Below are positions 1 to 7,874 of a stretch of DNA of 64,000 nucleotides, piece by piece (the first letter of the stretch is position 1; each line of letters starts with the position of its first letter). The DNA is from Planctomycetota bacterium (GTDB taxonomy: Bacteria; Planctomycetota; Phycisphaerae; Phycisphaerales; UBA1924). Position numbers and translations under genes: made by a program. The stretch is from contig JAJRPN010000039.1 in assembly GCA_024280755.1 (NCBI GenBank), positions 62,001 through 126,000 on the forward strand, in the 5' to 3' direction. A model generated the notes under the pieces. That model did not search any database. It was given only the letters and a program-made list of their open reading frames with translations, and had not been told where the DNA came from.

Positions 1-505
1 CGATCGCAGGCCCAGACATACATCCCATCGCACGGGGCTTGGCATCGGGGTGATCACCAAGTACATCAGCAATGATTTGTGTCGGGCGCATCAATGTTCC
101 GTTCTCGATGCCTTTGGCCACCGAGATCACCGAAGCCTCCCTGGGCACATGTTCCTTGATCCGCTCCCACGCACCGCGAATAAACTGCACCGGAATCGCG
201 TTAACAATAATGTCCGCCTGTTCCAGTGCTTCGCGATCAGAAAGCGAGATACGAACGCAACCCGGGAGCGTAAACCCGGGGAGACGCTCAGTTTTGCGCG
301 TTTGGGCCAATCTCCCGTTCTCAACCTCGTTATGCCCCCACATCACGACATCCGCCCGAGGAGCGTCTCCAGCACCGCGAGGATCTGGGCTGGTGAGCGC
401 AGAAGCACACACAAGCCCCATTTGACCCACTCCCAGGATACAAACCCTCGTTAAAGGCTTGTTCTGATTGGTGTTTGTCTCTGTATTTGATCGCCCATCC
501 GACAT
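1..505 (-). CDS. gpsA: Glycerol-3-phosphate dehydrogenase [NAD(P)+], N-terminal part
   Basis: The protein reduces dihydroxyacetone phosphate to sn-glycerol 3-phosphate for phospholipid synthesis in the cytoplasm. The gene runs off the left edge, so about 168 N-terminal residues are present. After a short polar leader, the Rossmann dinucleotide-binding motif reads VCILGVGQMGLVCA (usual GxGxxG form is GVGQMG). Further on are DIIVNAIPVQFIR and SVISVAKGIENGTL, which match the family's conserved 'P(S/V)Q...R' and 'SKGIE' blocks. The ATG at 505-503 has a GGGAG-type ribosome site a few bases upstream. It is divergent from the metal ATPase gene. A roughly 20-residue insert rich in Pro, Gly, Ala and Asp after the Rossmann motif is longer than in the E. 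coli enzyme. Identification is firm; the C-terminal catalytic part is not visible. Confidence 0.88.
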   Translation of the reverse strand, partial: MSDGRSNTETNTNQNKPLTRVCILGVGQMGLVCASALTSPDPRGAGDAPRADVVMWGHNEVENGRLAQTRKTERLPGFTLPGCVRISLSDREALEQADIIVNAIPVQFIRGAWERIKEHVPREASVISVAKGIENGTLMRPTQIIADVLGDHPDAKPRAMGCMSGPAI

Positions 506-572
506 GACCTGCTCCCAATTGAACGAACATTCCGTGAACCGAACACCCATAGGGTGCGTACCGCTAGGACAT

Positions 573-606
573 GGAATCCTTTCTATTATAGAAATAGGAT
601 ATCCAC
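573..606. promoter_or_regulatory. Imperfect palindrome upstream of the metal ATPase gene
   Basis: An AT-rich inverted repeat is centred on TATTATA, with arms ATCCTTTCTAT and ATAGAAATAGGAT that pair apart from a two-base gap. A partial copy (TTTCCTATTGTAGAA) follows 20 bases later. Its position between gpsA and the divergent P-type ATPase makes it a candidate operator or overlapping promoter for a metal-responsive repressor. No regulator gene is adjacent, so this is inference. Confidence 0.35.
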
Positions 607-724
607 CCAGCTCTTTCCTATTGTAGAAGCCGACCACGAACCAACCAAGCATTCGAATACGCATCTGTCCAAGACCCACTCAAATGCCTCGCAATCCATG
701 CGACTCATCCATATAGAATACACC

Positions 725-2803
725 ATGAGCGACACACACACACACGACCATCAAAATGATCATGCACACACCGGCATCGATTGCTGTTCCCATCATCAGG
801 TCATCGATGAGAAAAACGGCTGGATCTTCTTCTACCTCATCGGGGGCGTCCTTGCCATTGTTTCATGGATCGCCCATGTCTCCAATGCGACCAATGACCT
901 GATCGCCACCCTGCCTGCCGTGCTCTCAGCCCTCTTGCTCGGTGCCCCGCTCTTTAAGGCTGCTGGCATCGAGATCATGCGTCGTCATATCTCATCATCA
1001 TCACTGGCTGCACTCGCGATTCTCGCATCGATGGCTGTAGGCAAGTTTGGCACCGCCGCCTTCCTCGCATTCATCCTTCTTGTGGCCGACCAGGTTGTGC
1101 TTCGCACTGCAGACGGCGCAAAGCGAGCAATCGAACAACTTGTCTCGCTCACCCCAGATATCGCACGCGTGGTCCTCAAAGGCGTCGAAAAAATCATCAA
1201 CATCGGCGAAGTCAAAGTCGGACAAACCGTCCGCATCCGCCCCGGCGAAAACCTCCCGGTCGATGGACGAATCGTCACCGGCGAGTCCACCATCAACCAG
1301 GCATCACTCACAGGCGAAGCCATGCCCGTCGAAGTCCAAAAAGGCTCGGATGTCTACGCAGGCACCACCAACCTCACCGGCGCGATTGATATCGAAGTCA
1401 CTCAAATCGGTGAAGAAACAACCATCGGCAAGGTCTCCAATCTGATCCGCGAAGCCGAATCGACCAAAACCCAGCGACAGTTGCTCATCGAGCAGGTCGC
1501 CAAGTTCTATGTTCCGGTCGCGCTCTCTGTTGCTGTGATTGTGTTCTTCTTGGTCTCACAGAGCGAAGATATCGCCGTTCAAAAAACCGCTGCCCTTCGT
1601 GCAGTCACCGTCTTGGTCGTGACCTGCCCAACGGCACTCTTGCTCTCATCCCCATCGGCAATGGTCGCCGCATTCGCTGCTGCTGCCCGGCTCGGCGTGA
1701 TGATCAAGCGAACTGAGTATCTTGAAGCATCTGCAAATGTTGATGCCGTCGTGATGGATAAAACCGGCACGCTCACTACCGGGCGTTTCGAAGTTTCACG
1801 CTTGGCACCAGTTGAAGGCGTCGACGGAGCCGCACTGCTCAAAGCCGCAGCGTTCGCCGAGGCAAGCTCGAACCATCCCCTCGGGCTCTCGATCCTTCGC
1901 ACCGCGCAGCAAGCACGGATTGATGTCGATACCGAAGGCAAGTTTGAAGAGATCCACGGAGCAGGTGTCAACGCCAAAACATCCATAGGCTCGATCTCCG
2001 CAGGGCGAGGCACCTGGATTCGTGGGCTTGTACCCAACGCAAGCGCAGCGATCGATACCGTCGAAGAACGCATCGATGGCATGTCGGGCGTGCATGTGGT
2101 TGTTGATGGAAAATACCTCGGGGCTGTTGGGCTCGAAGATAAAATCCGACCAAACTCCAAAGGCGTGGTCGATCGCTTGCGAGAACTCAATGTCCGCCTG
2201 ATCGGGATCTACACCGGCGATCGCCTTGCAGTAGGCAAACGCGTCGGCGCAGTTACCGGCGTGGATATCGTCGAAGCCGAGTGTCTCCCAGAAGAAAAGC
2301 ATCAGCTCATCAAGCAGCTCACCGCAGACGGCTACCGCGTCATGATGGTCGGCGACGGCATCAACGACGGCCCGGCACTCGCCGAAGCAGATGTCGGCGT
2401 GGCGATGGGACTCAGCGGCTCAGACATCGCAGCCAACTCGGCGGGCGTCGCGCTGATGACCGACGAACTCAACCGTTTGCCGTTCCTCATGGAACTCGCG
2501 CGCCGGTCACGCATGATCGTCACGCAGAACATCGTGGTCTCGATCCTCATGGCAATCGGTGGCTTGGTCTTGGCAGCCACCGGCAGCTTCCAAGCCATCG
2601 GCGGCGCAAGCGTCGGCGTTGGGTTCGCAGCCTTCTTCCACTTCTTGCCCGATGTGTTTGTGATTGGCAACTCGTTCAGACTCTTCCGCTTTGGCGAAGA
2701 CTTCCTCGAAGCTGAGACCATCGCCAAAGAACAAGCCGCATCCGCATCCAAACGCATCAACCGCGAAGCCTCTGTTCGCAACATGGCTGCCGATCCCGCG
2801 TAA
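725..2803 (+). CDS. P1B-type heavy-metal-transporting ATPase, CPT variant
   Basis: This is a membrane pump that exports (or imports) transition-metal ions at the cost of ATP. I chose the ATG at 725 (692 aa) because residues upstream look like untranslated leader and the protein then begins with a His-rich stretch containing HTHDHQNDHAH and DCCSHH, a likely metal-binding tail. No CxxC heavy-metal-associated domain is present. Visible family motifs are TGE near residue 196, DKTGT with the phosphorylated Asp near 345, the HP dipeptide of P1B pumps near 383-385, and GDGINDGPA near 543. Hydrophobic segments flank each. The intramembrane metal site reads T-C-P-T (C301-P302-T303) where Zn/Cd/Cu pumps have C-P-C. 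Length is usual for the family. A strong terminator follows. Substrate cannot be assigned safely; the His-rich N-terminus favours Zn, Co or Ni. Confidence 0.9.
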   Translation: MSDTHTHDHQNDHAHTGIDCCSHHQVIDEKNGWIFFYLIGGVLAIVSWIAHVSNATNDLIATLPAVLSALLLGAPLFKAAGIEIMRRHISSSSLAALAILASMAVGKFGTAAFLAFILLVADQVVLRTADGAKRAIEQLVSLTPDIARVVLKGVEKIINIGEVKVGQTVRIRPGENLPVDGRIVTGESTINQASLTGEAMPVEVQKGSDVYAGTTNLTGAIDIEVTQIGEETTIGKVSNLIREAESTKTQRQLLIEQVAKFYVPVALSVAVIVFFLVSQSEDIAVQKTAALRAVTVLVVTCPTALLLSSPSAMVAAFAAAARLGVMIKRTEYLEASANVDAVVMDKTGTLTTGRFEVSRLAPVEGVDGAALLKAAAFAEASSNHPLGLSILRTAQQARIDVDTEGKFEEIHGAGVNAKTSIGSISAGRGTWIRGLVPNASAAIDTVEERIDGMSGVHVVVDGKYLGAVGLEDKIRPNSKGVVDRLRELNVRLIGIYTGDRLAVGKRVGAVTGVDIVEAECLPEEKHQLIKQLTADGYRVMMVGDGINDGPALAEADVGVAMGLSGSDIAANSAGVALMTDELNRLPFLMELARRSRMIVTQNIVVSILMAIGGLVLAATGSFQAIGGASVGVGFAAFFHFLPDVFVIGNSFRLFRFGEDFLEAETIAKEQAASASKRINREASVRNMAADPA

Positions 2804-2822
2804 ACATATTGTTCATCAATCC

Positions 2823-2854
2823 AAAGCCCCAGCCAAATGGCTGGGGCTTTTTTT
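2823..2854 (+). terminator. Rho-independent terminator after the metal ATPase gene
   Basis: A perfect 12-bp stem (AAAGCCCCAGCC / GGCTGGGGCTTT) with a four-base loop is followed by a run of T. It starts 19 bases after the ATPase stop codon and lies between convergent genes, so it may serve both strands. Confidence 0.9.
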
Positions 2855-2868
2855 ATTGGCTCAACCAA

Positions 2869-3432
2869 TCACAGTTGATCGATCACCGCACCCGCAATCT
2901 CTTCGATTGGAGCTGTAGACAACGCGGGATCTTCAATCCTCATCACTTGGCAAAGCTCAGGAAGCTCGCCAAGCCAATGGTTATGCGACGCATAGCTGCG
3001 CTGCTCAAGCCCAGCCGAGTCATATCGACTCGCCCAGTCAATAAACTCTCGGCACACATCATACATCACGCCGCCGGGCGCAATGGCTTCTTCGCCATAC
3101 CGAGACTGCTCTCGATGAGTCAATCGTTGCGATCGCACATCCCAAGGCACATGCAAAAACACCACCTGCGTGAACAGCGGAACCAGCGGATCTCCCCAGC
3201 TACACAATGAACCAGAGAGCACCCAACTCGGATGCTTCGCAATCGCCGATCGGAACATGGTGAGCCGATCATTAATTGCTCGCTTGACCGTAAACGGAAC
3301 CTCGCTTGGCGCCCAATAGAAATCATCCGTATCAAAATGGACGATCCCCATCTCCTTTGCAATCGCCCTGCCAAGCGTGCTTGTGCCCGAGCCAGACGCT
3401 CCCAATATATGTAATCGAATCGGCGATTTCAT
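2869..3432 (-). CDS. P-loop nucleotide kinase-like protein (adenylate kinase-like fold)
   Basis: This is a 187-residue cytoplasmic protein of the AAA_17/AAA_18-type small kinase group. The start MKSPIRLHILGASGSGTSTL puts a Walker A loop (GASGSGTST) at residues 11-19, followed by a FDTDDFYW segment that matches the substrate-binding 'DxDD' region of topology-modulation and shikimate-kinase-like proteins. The C-terminal half is rich in Arg and charged residues, including a probable lid (RLTHREQSRYGEEA). The gene starts four bases after the stop of the GNAT gene, so the two are very probably co-transcribed. The substrate is not recognisable. No signal peptide or membrane segment is seen. Confidence 0.7.
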   Translation of the reverse strand: MKSPIRLHILGASGSGTSTLGRAIAKEMGIVHFDTDDFYWAPSEVPFTVKRAINDRLTMFRSAIAKHPSWVLSGSLCSWGDPLVPLFTQVVFLHVPWDVRSQRLTHREQSRYGEEAIAPGGVMYDVCREFIDWASRYDSAGLEQRSYASHNHWLGELPELCQVMRIEDPALSTAPIEEIAGAVIDQL

Positions 3433-3436
3433 CTGA

Positions 3437-3982
3437 TCATTCTCCGATCCACAAGCCCATGATAATCTCATCACGATACTCGCCGTCAGGCTGACGGATC
3501 GATTTGATCTTGCGTCCCTCAACCACAAAGCCTGCCCGTTCATACATCCGTTGTGCACGATCGTTGCCGACCATCACGGTGAGTTCAAGCCTATGGATTT
3601 TCGGATTCGCCTTCATATCTTCAATCGAACGCCCAAGCATCATCGAACCAAGCCCAACGCCCTGCCAAGCAGGAAGCACACCTGTTCCCAGATCAGCAAT
3701 ATGCTCGAGCTTCACCCGAGGCGAAAAAGAGTATGCGGTATTCGCAACCACAACACCAGATTGAGGATCAACCGCGACCAACGAATAGAACTTCCCTTGC
3801 CCTATCCATTCGATCCGCTCTTCGACCGGGCCAAGCCCGGGCGTATCACCAGGATGCGTAAGGATAAACTCGGTCGATTCGCCCAATGCCTTGAGATAGG
3901 CCAATACCACATGCCCATCGCCCTGCCCAGAACTGCGCAGAACAACTTCTCGCCCGTCTTTAAGTGTGATTGTTTCGCTCAT
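3437..3982 (-). CDS. GNAT family N-acetyltransferase
   Basis: The protein transfers an acyl group from acyl-CoA to an amine on an unknown substrate. The 181-residue form starting MSETITLKDGREVVL is preferred because GGGGGAAG precedes it; an ATG 15 bases upstream is the alternative. The acetyl-CoA-binding motif A lies in IADLGTGVLPAWQGVGLGSMMLG, where the Q-x-x-G-x-G signature is QGVGLG, followed by the motif B region NDRAQRMYERAGF, typical of RimJ/RimL-like members. It sits directly upstream of the P-loop kinase gene. The two probably form a small operon driven by the promoter near 4020-4047. Confidence 0.85.
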   Translation of the reverse strand: MSETITLKDGREVVLRSSGQGDGHVVLAYLKALGESTEFILTHPGDTPGLGPVEERIEWIGQGKFYSLVAVDPQSGVVVANTAYSFSPRVKLEHIADLGTGVLPAWQGVGLGSMMLGRSIEDMKANPKIHRLELTVMVGNDRAQRMYERAGFVVEGRKIKSIRQPDGEYRDEIIMGLWIGE

Positions 3983-3998
3983 CGCTTCTTCCCCCATA

Positions 3999-4027
3999 TT
4001 GCGATCCGGTACACATCCTAGTATAAT
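3999..4027 (+). promoter_or_regulatory. Sigma-70-type promoter for the BamE-like lipoprotein gene
   Basis: TTGCGA and a perfect TATAAT are separated by 17 bases, placing a transcript start near 4035 and leaving a leader of about 78 bases before the ATG at 4113. It overlaps an oppositely oriented promoter. Confidence 0.5.
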
Positions 4028-4047
4028 TTATCTCCCAGCGTTGTCAG
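4020..4047 (-). promoter_or_regulatory. Sigma-70-type promoter for the GNAT/kinase pair
   Basis: On the minus strand CTGACA and TATACT are separated by 16 bases, about 40 bases upstream of the GNAT start. The -10 boxes of this and the plus-strand promoter overlap, so the two transcription units may compete for polymerase. Confidence 0.45.
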
Positions 4048-4112
4048 CGTTGCAAAATCCAAGCGGTGTGTTTCCTAATAGAATAGACACACATCAAACC
4101 CTGGAGTTCACC

Positions 4113-4478
4113 ATGCGCCATTCTCTCGCTCTCGCTGCCATCACAACCGCCTGCATCGCTGCCCCGCTCACAATGTCGGGCTGTCTCGTCGGTCAGCACC
4201 ATTCCACCCAGATTTCCGGTGCCTATGTCCAGCCGGCAGATCTCTCACGCATTACAACCTTCTCATCAACCACAGACGATGTACTCCAACTCCTCGGCGA
4301 GCCAACTGAAAAAACCACCAACGAGCACCAAGAAACATGGACATGGAACTGGAACAAACGAGAAGAAGGCTCCGGGCACCTCTTCCTCATTTTCAACGGC
4401 TCAAGCTCCACAGAAATCGATGAATCCGCCCACATCACCTTCGAACAAGGCATTGCAATCAAAAAATGGCGAGACTAG
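4113..4478 (+). CDS. Small BamE/SmpA-like lipoprotein
   Basis: This is a 121-residue predicted lipoprotein. The N-terminus MRHSLALAAITTACIAAPL is a signal peptide and the lipobox LTMSGC puts the modified Cys at about residue 21. The mature part contains the segment DDVLQLLGEPTEKTT followed by a Trp-rich strand (ETWTWNWN) and a C-terminal hydrophobic strand (HLFLIFNGS), which matches the shape of the BamE/SmpA/OmlA fold used by outer-membrane assembly and other periplasmic proteins. An upstream promoter matches consensus well. The family placement rests on this short pattern, so a role in outer-membrane assembly is only a possibility. The stop codon is TAG. Confidence 0.7.
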   Translation: MRHSLALAAITTACIAAPLTMSGCLVGQHHSTQISGAYVQPADLSRITTFSSTTDDVLQLLGEPTEKTTNEHQETWTWNWNKREEGSGHLFLIFNGSSSTEIDESAHITFEQGIAIKKWRD

Positions 4479-4524
4479 ATCGTGTCTGACGGCTCTGTTC
4501 CACACAAGAACACCATACTTGTTT

Positions 4525-4578
4525 CCTCCCCCGGGCCTCCGGGGGAGGTGCCAAGCGAAGTGAGGCGGAGGGGGTCTT
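4525..4578 (+). repeat. R1 interspersed palindromic repeat, copy a
   Basis: This is a member of the family described at 25233: a GC-rich hairpin (CCTCCCCC...GGGGGAGG), a short variable middle, then CGGAGGGGGTCTT. The middle here is AAGCGAAGTGAGG. It is paired with the inverted copy at 4622, giving a MITE-like unit. Confidence 0.75.
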
Positions 4579-4621
4579 GCTTCGACTTTGCCCTTTGTTA
4601 TAGATCAATACCTCTCCTTGA

Positions 4622-4673
4622 AGACCCCCTCCGTCTGCTGCGCAGCCACCTCCCCCGTCAGGGCGGGGGAGGG
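4622..4673 (-). repeat. R1 interspersed palindromic repeat, copy b (inverted)
   Basis: This is the same element in reverse orientation, with middle palindrome CTGCTGCGCAG. Together with copy a it encloses about 43 bp and fills most of the gap between the two lipoprotein genes. Confidence 0.75.
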
Positions 4674-4727
4674 ACAAAGAGTTGGGAAACGGATCCATCA
4701 AACACGGCCTAATCAACCCACTCGTGT

Positions 4728-5447
4728 TTACTTCCCCGCTGCGGTATGCGGATCAGTAATCCGGTACTCTTCCAATGGCCCAAGACCGATCTCGGCACGC
4801 GCCCGGTTCGTTGCGTCAATATCGACAATCGCAGGTGCTAAGACCGTCCGCGTTTCAGGATCAAAATACAGCGTCTTACCATACAACTGAGGCACGCCGT
4901 CGTGCTGCTGCTTGCGATCATAAATCATCGCATACGGCTCAGCATCCATCCGCCCGGCAAGCACCTCGATGCGCAGCTTGGGCAATACCCATTCCGCATC
5001 CTCTGGCTGCATATGAATCAACACAGGGACAGGACTCGGAAAACCCTCCCCAGCCGTCTCGTCCGTCGGCCAACCATGTTGCTCAATGAGCCGCATCAGC
5101 TCTTGCGTGTTAGCTCGATCAATGGCAATCTGTTTAACCCACAGCTCTTTTTCAAGCTCTGGATCAAGCTTGATTCCTTCTACATTCCGCCTTCCCCACT
5201 CGGCCATGCTCGCCTCATCATCGAGCGAATTGAGTCGGGCAAGTTCATCAGGATCAGCCGTCCCCCAAGAGATCGCATCGCGATGGAGTTGGTCAGATCG
5301 ATCGATCGCTTCAAGCGATTCGCGATAGGTCAATGATTCGCACACACTCGATTGCTGATCACATCGCTGTTCTTGAGCCGAGCATCCATACGCCATCGAC
5401 AACGAAACAGCACCCAACGCAACGATAACACTCGCAGATTTCGACAT
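4728..5447 (-). CDS. DUF6624 family lipoprotein
   Basis: This 239-residue exported protein has a signal peptide MSKSASVIVALGAVSLSMAYGC whose lipobox-like end (A-Y-G-C) suggests lipidation at Cys22. The C-terminal half has the order seen in DUF6624 proteins: ELMRLIEQHGWPTDETAGEG, then PVPVLIHMQ...AEWVLPKL, then a catalytic-looking MIYDRKQQHDGVPQLYGK. The family's usual His in the second block is retained (IHMQ). The N-terminal third is charged and helical and lacks recognisable features. The function of DUF6624 is unknown. The gene is single, with its own 3' gap full of repeats. Confidence 0.75.
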   Translation of the reverse strand: MSKSASVIVALGAVSLSMAYGCSAQEQRCDQQSSVCESLTYRESLEAIDRSDQLHRDAISWGTADPDELARLNSLDDEASMAEWGRRNVEGIKLDPELEKELWVKQIAIDRANTQELMRLIEQHGWPTDETAGEGFPSPVPVLIHMQPEDAEWVLPKLRIEVLAGRMDAEPYAMIYDRKQQHDGVPQLYGKTLYFDPETRTVLAPAIVDIDATNRARAEIGLGPLEEYRITDPHTAAGK

Positions 5448-5528
5448 CTTTCTCTCCTTGATCGTGATTCATATACCAGTATCAAAAGAGATGTATCAAA
5501 ACGCACAGCCTGTCAGAATTTCGACGAT

Positions 5529-6902
5529 TTAATCTTCAATCATCCCATCGATCAACGCCTCGAACCGTTCGCGTTGTTCTTTGTACGCATCGCCCGTCGC
5601 CGGGCCGCTAAATCCGGAGTACACCGCCTGCACCTCGTTATGCTCGTTGAGAAACACCAGCGTCGGGTATGATCGCACCTGATCGAGGAACCCAAGCGCA
5701 GCTGTCGCTTTGTCCTTATCACTCAACCCCGCGATCAAGATCGGCCAGCTCGTTCCGATATGCTCATGATGCCGTTTGACCTGCTCGGCCGATCGCGCAA
5801 AGTCTTCCGTAATCTCAAAGGCTAACCCGACAATCGCCAGATCATCGCCGTACTGCTCTTTGAGCGAGACCAGCTCACGCCCCGCATCGGAGCAGTTCGG
5901 GCACCATGTCCCGAAGATCTCGATAATCCGAGCCTTCGCACCTCTTCCATCATTGGATTGATCCAGCACATCCAACACCCGCGTCGGCTCGCCTTCCAAA
6001 TCCTTAAACACCGCTTGGGCGAGTGCCTCTTCATCCGCGATCACCGTCTGCTCAAACGCATCGGGGAGTTTGGCAGCATCATCACGCACAGCCGTCCATG
6101 TCTCGTGCCACCAGTTGCCCGAATAGAAATCCCCTTCGATCGAACCATCATCTTGCATCCGAGCATGAAACAAAAACGCATGCGCCCCATCGAAGGTGGA
6201 TAGGCGCATCAGGTTGCCGTCAACTCGCCCGGCCAAGTACCGATAGTCGCCGGTGGTGGTGAGGAAGGTGCCGGTAGCGATCTGATTTTCATCAACTGTG
6301 AAACTGCCGACTGCGAGATCATTGGATGATTTAAACTTGACCGACCAGCGGCCGGTGAATGGTGCGGGATCTAGCCAGCCCGGAAATGTATCCGCTTGAA
6401 TTGGCTCAAACCGTCGAGCATCTGTTTGCGGAACTTCCCATACGAGCGGCGTCACTAATATTGGCAGCTCAACGCGATCATCACCGCGTTGCTTTCTCCA
6501 GAAGCCCTCCCACACTTGGCCCTGTGTGCCAATCCCCTGCCCTATCCACTGACTCCATTCCAATACCGAATCATATTGAGAAAAAGAGATTGTCGATGTG
6601 CTCTTGATTCGTTTGACCATTCGTCCAGTTAGTACTCTCTGATCCCCGAAATGGACGCTCTGCCAATCAATATCATCACAATCAATGCGCTCATCACCGT
6701 TGAGAATGACCATCAGCGATCTGGCACTCCGCCCAAACTCACCAGGCCTGTCGTACCGAACATCCGACATCATCATGAACGGCAACGGTCCACCCGGCGT
6801 CATGATCTCAACTCGGAACATGAATGATTGAATATCATCAAACTCAGCGGATGACAAAGACACAAATAGCCCAACAATCAACGCGAATAGATTAGTTTTC
6901 AT
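5529..6902 (-). CDS. Exported protein with C-terminal TlpA-like thioredoxin domain
   Basis: This 457-residue protein has a signal peptide (MKTNLFALIVGLFVSLSSA). Residues about 20-290 form a beta-rich domain of unknown function that contains TPGGPLPF and YLAGRVDGNLMRLSTFDG. Residues about 310-450 are a thioredoxin/AhpC-TSA-like domain with the redox motif W-C-P-N-C at 333-337 in EIFGTWCPNCSDAG, and the cis-Pro loop near VRSYPTLVFLNEHNEV. It should act outside the cytoplasmic membrane in disulphide reduction or in reading redox state. The first domain is clearly related to the protein encoded at 7016-7828, which has no thioredoxin part, so this pair arose by duplication with fusion or loss. Confidence 0.85.
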   Translation of the reverse strand: MKTNLFALIVGLFVSLSSAEFDDIQSFMFRVEIMTPGGPLPFMMMSDVRYDRPGEFGRSARSLMVILNGDERIDCDDIDWQSVHFGDQRVLTGRMVKRIKSTSTISFSQYDSVLEWSQWIGQGIGTQGQVWEGFWRKQRGDDRVELPILVTPLVWEVPQTDARRFEPIQADTFPGWLDPAPFTGRWSVKFKSSNDLAVGSFTVDENQIATGTFLTTTGDYRYLAGRVDGNLMRLSTFDGAHAFLFHARMQDDGSIEGDFYSGNWWHETWTAVRDDAAKLPDAFEQTVIADEEALAQAVFKDLEGEPTRVLDVLDQSNDGRGAKARIIEIFGTWCPNCSDAGRELVSLKEQYGDDLAIVGLAFEITEDFARSAEQVKRHHEHIGTSWPILIAGLSDKDKATAALGFLDQVRSYPTLVFLNEHNEVQAVYSGFSGPATGDAYKEQRERFEALIDGMIED

Positions 6903-7015
6903 CCTTTCAGTATACCCGAATATCTTACACGCACAGTAACGCCTTTGTATCTCCCATTTCTACGGCCAAACCCCTCCCCCTGTTCTACCACACCTCAACC
7001 AATTAGCCAACTCCC

Positions 7016-7828
7016 TCACGGATCGTTCTTATTCGTTTCTCTCGTCGCTGCCCAGGAATGATGCTCCCAGTCTCCAATCCACAGATCACCCTTGAGCGTG
7101 CCATCAGATTGAAGTTCGGCATGAACAAGCACAGGCACGCCATTGTCAAAGCTTGCTAATCGCACTAAGTTCCCATCCACTCGTCCGGCAAAGAAACGGT
7201 TCGTTGTGCGATAAGACAAAAACTCGGCGTCGATTGTCGTCCTGATTTCACCCTTCATCGAGACCCATTGATAAATATCGAGCAATGCTTTCTCACCACT
7301 CCCCTCAAACTCTACTGACCACCGCCCATCTACTTCTCCTTTGGGCTGATCCATATCAGGTTCATCTTCTAAGATTTCAGTTGTTTGATCAAACCAATGA
7401 GCTCCCGCCATCCAATGCCACCGAGTGATCTGAAGTTTTTTGACGGCAGCATCCTTCTCCGTCTGCTTCCAATACCCTTCCAGCCGCTTCTCCCCCTCAT
7501 CGTCGATCACTTCCTCAACCTTGAGAATTACATTCGAGCGAGGAAACTCCAGTTCTATGCGCATAGGCGAACGCTTGAAATCAGTCATCAGAAAATCACC
7601 GCGGTACCCTGAACTGAGCGATGCATCATTCGGTGGGCCTGTATGGCCAACTTCAATATGAGCCCATTTGGAATCAAACACGACCACCTTAATCGGCACA
7701 GGGCCGCCCGGTGTTTGGATGTGAACAATACCACCAGTTGGCGCATACACGCTCAACAAAGAAATACCCCAAACCAACAGCCCAAGAACAATGAGCACCC
7801 CAATACAACCAATCTTCCATTTCTTCAT
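7016..7828 (-). CDS. Membrane-anchored paralogue of the thioredoxin protein's first domain
   Basis: This 270-residue protein is anchored by one N-terminal membrane helix (IGCIGVLIVLGLLVWGISLL). The extracytoplasmic part repeats the landmarks of the neighbour at 5529-6902: TPGGPVPI near the start, a strand-rich middle with GRWSVEFEGSGEKALLDI, and a C-terminal block FFAGRVDGNLVRLASFDNG followed by a Trp pair (GDWEHHSWAA). No Cys pair or catalytic motif is visible. The ATG at 7828 follows GTTGGGC; a TTG six bases earlier is possible. The role is unknown. Being next to its redox-domain homologue suggests a common extracytoplasmic partner or substrate. Confidence 0.75.
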   Translation of the reverse strand: MKKWKIGCIGVLIVLGLLVWGISLLSVYAPTGGIVHIQTPGGPVPIKVVVFDSKWAHIEVGHTGPPNDASLSSGYRGDFLMTDFKRSPMRIELEFPRSNVILKVEEVIDDEGEKRLEGYWKQTEKDAAVKKLQITRWHWMAGAHWFDQTTEILEDEPDMDQPKGEVDGRWSVEFEGSGEKALLDIYQWVSMKGEIRTTIDAEFLSYRTTNRFFAGRVDGNLVRLASFDNGVPVLVHAELQSDGTLKGDLWIGDWEHHSWAATRETNKNDP

Positions 7829-7874
7829 GCCCAACTATACGGCTATTTCCACCAACCAGTTCTACCATCCCCCC

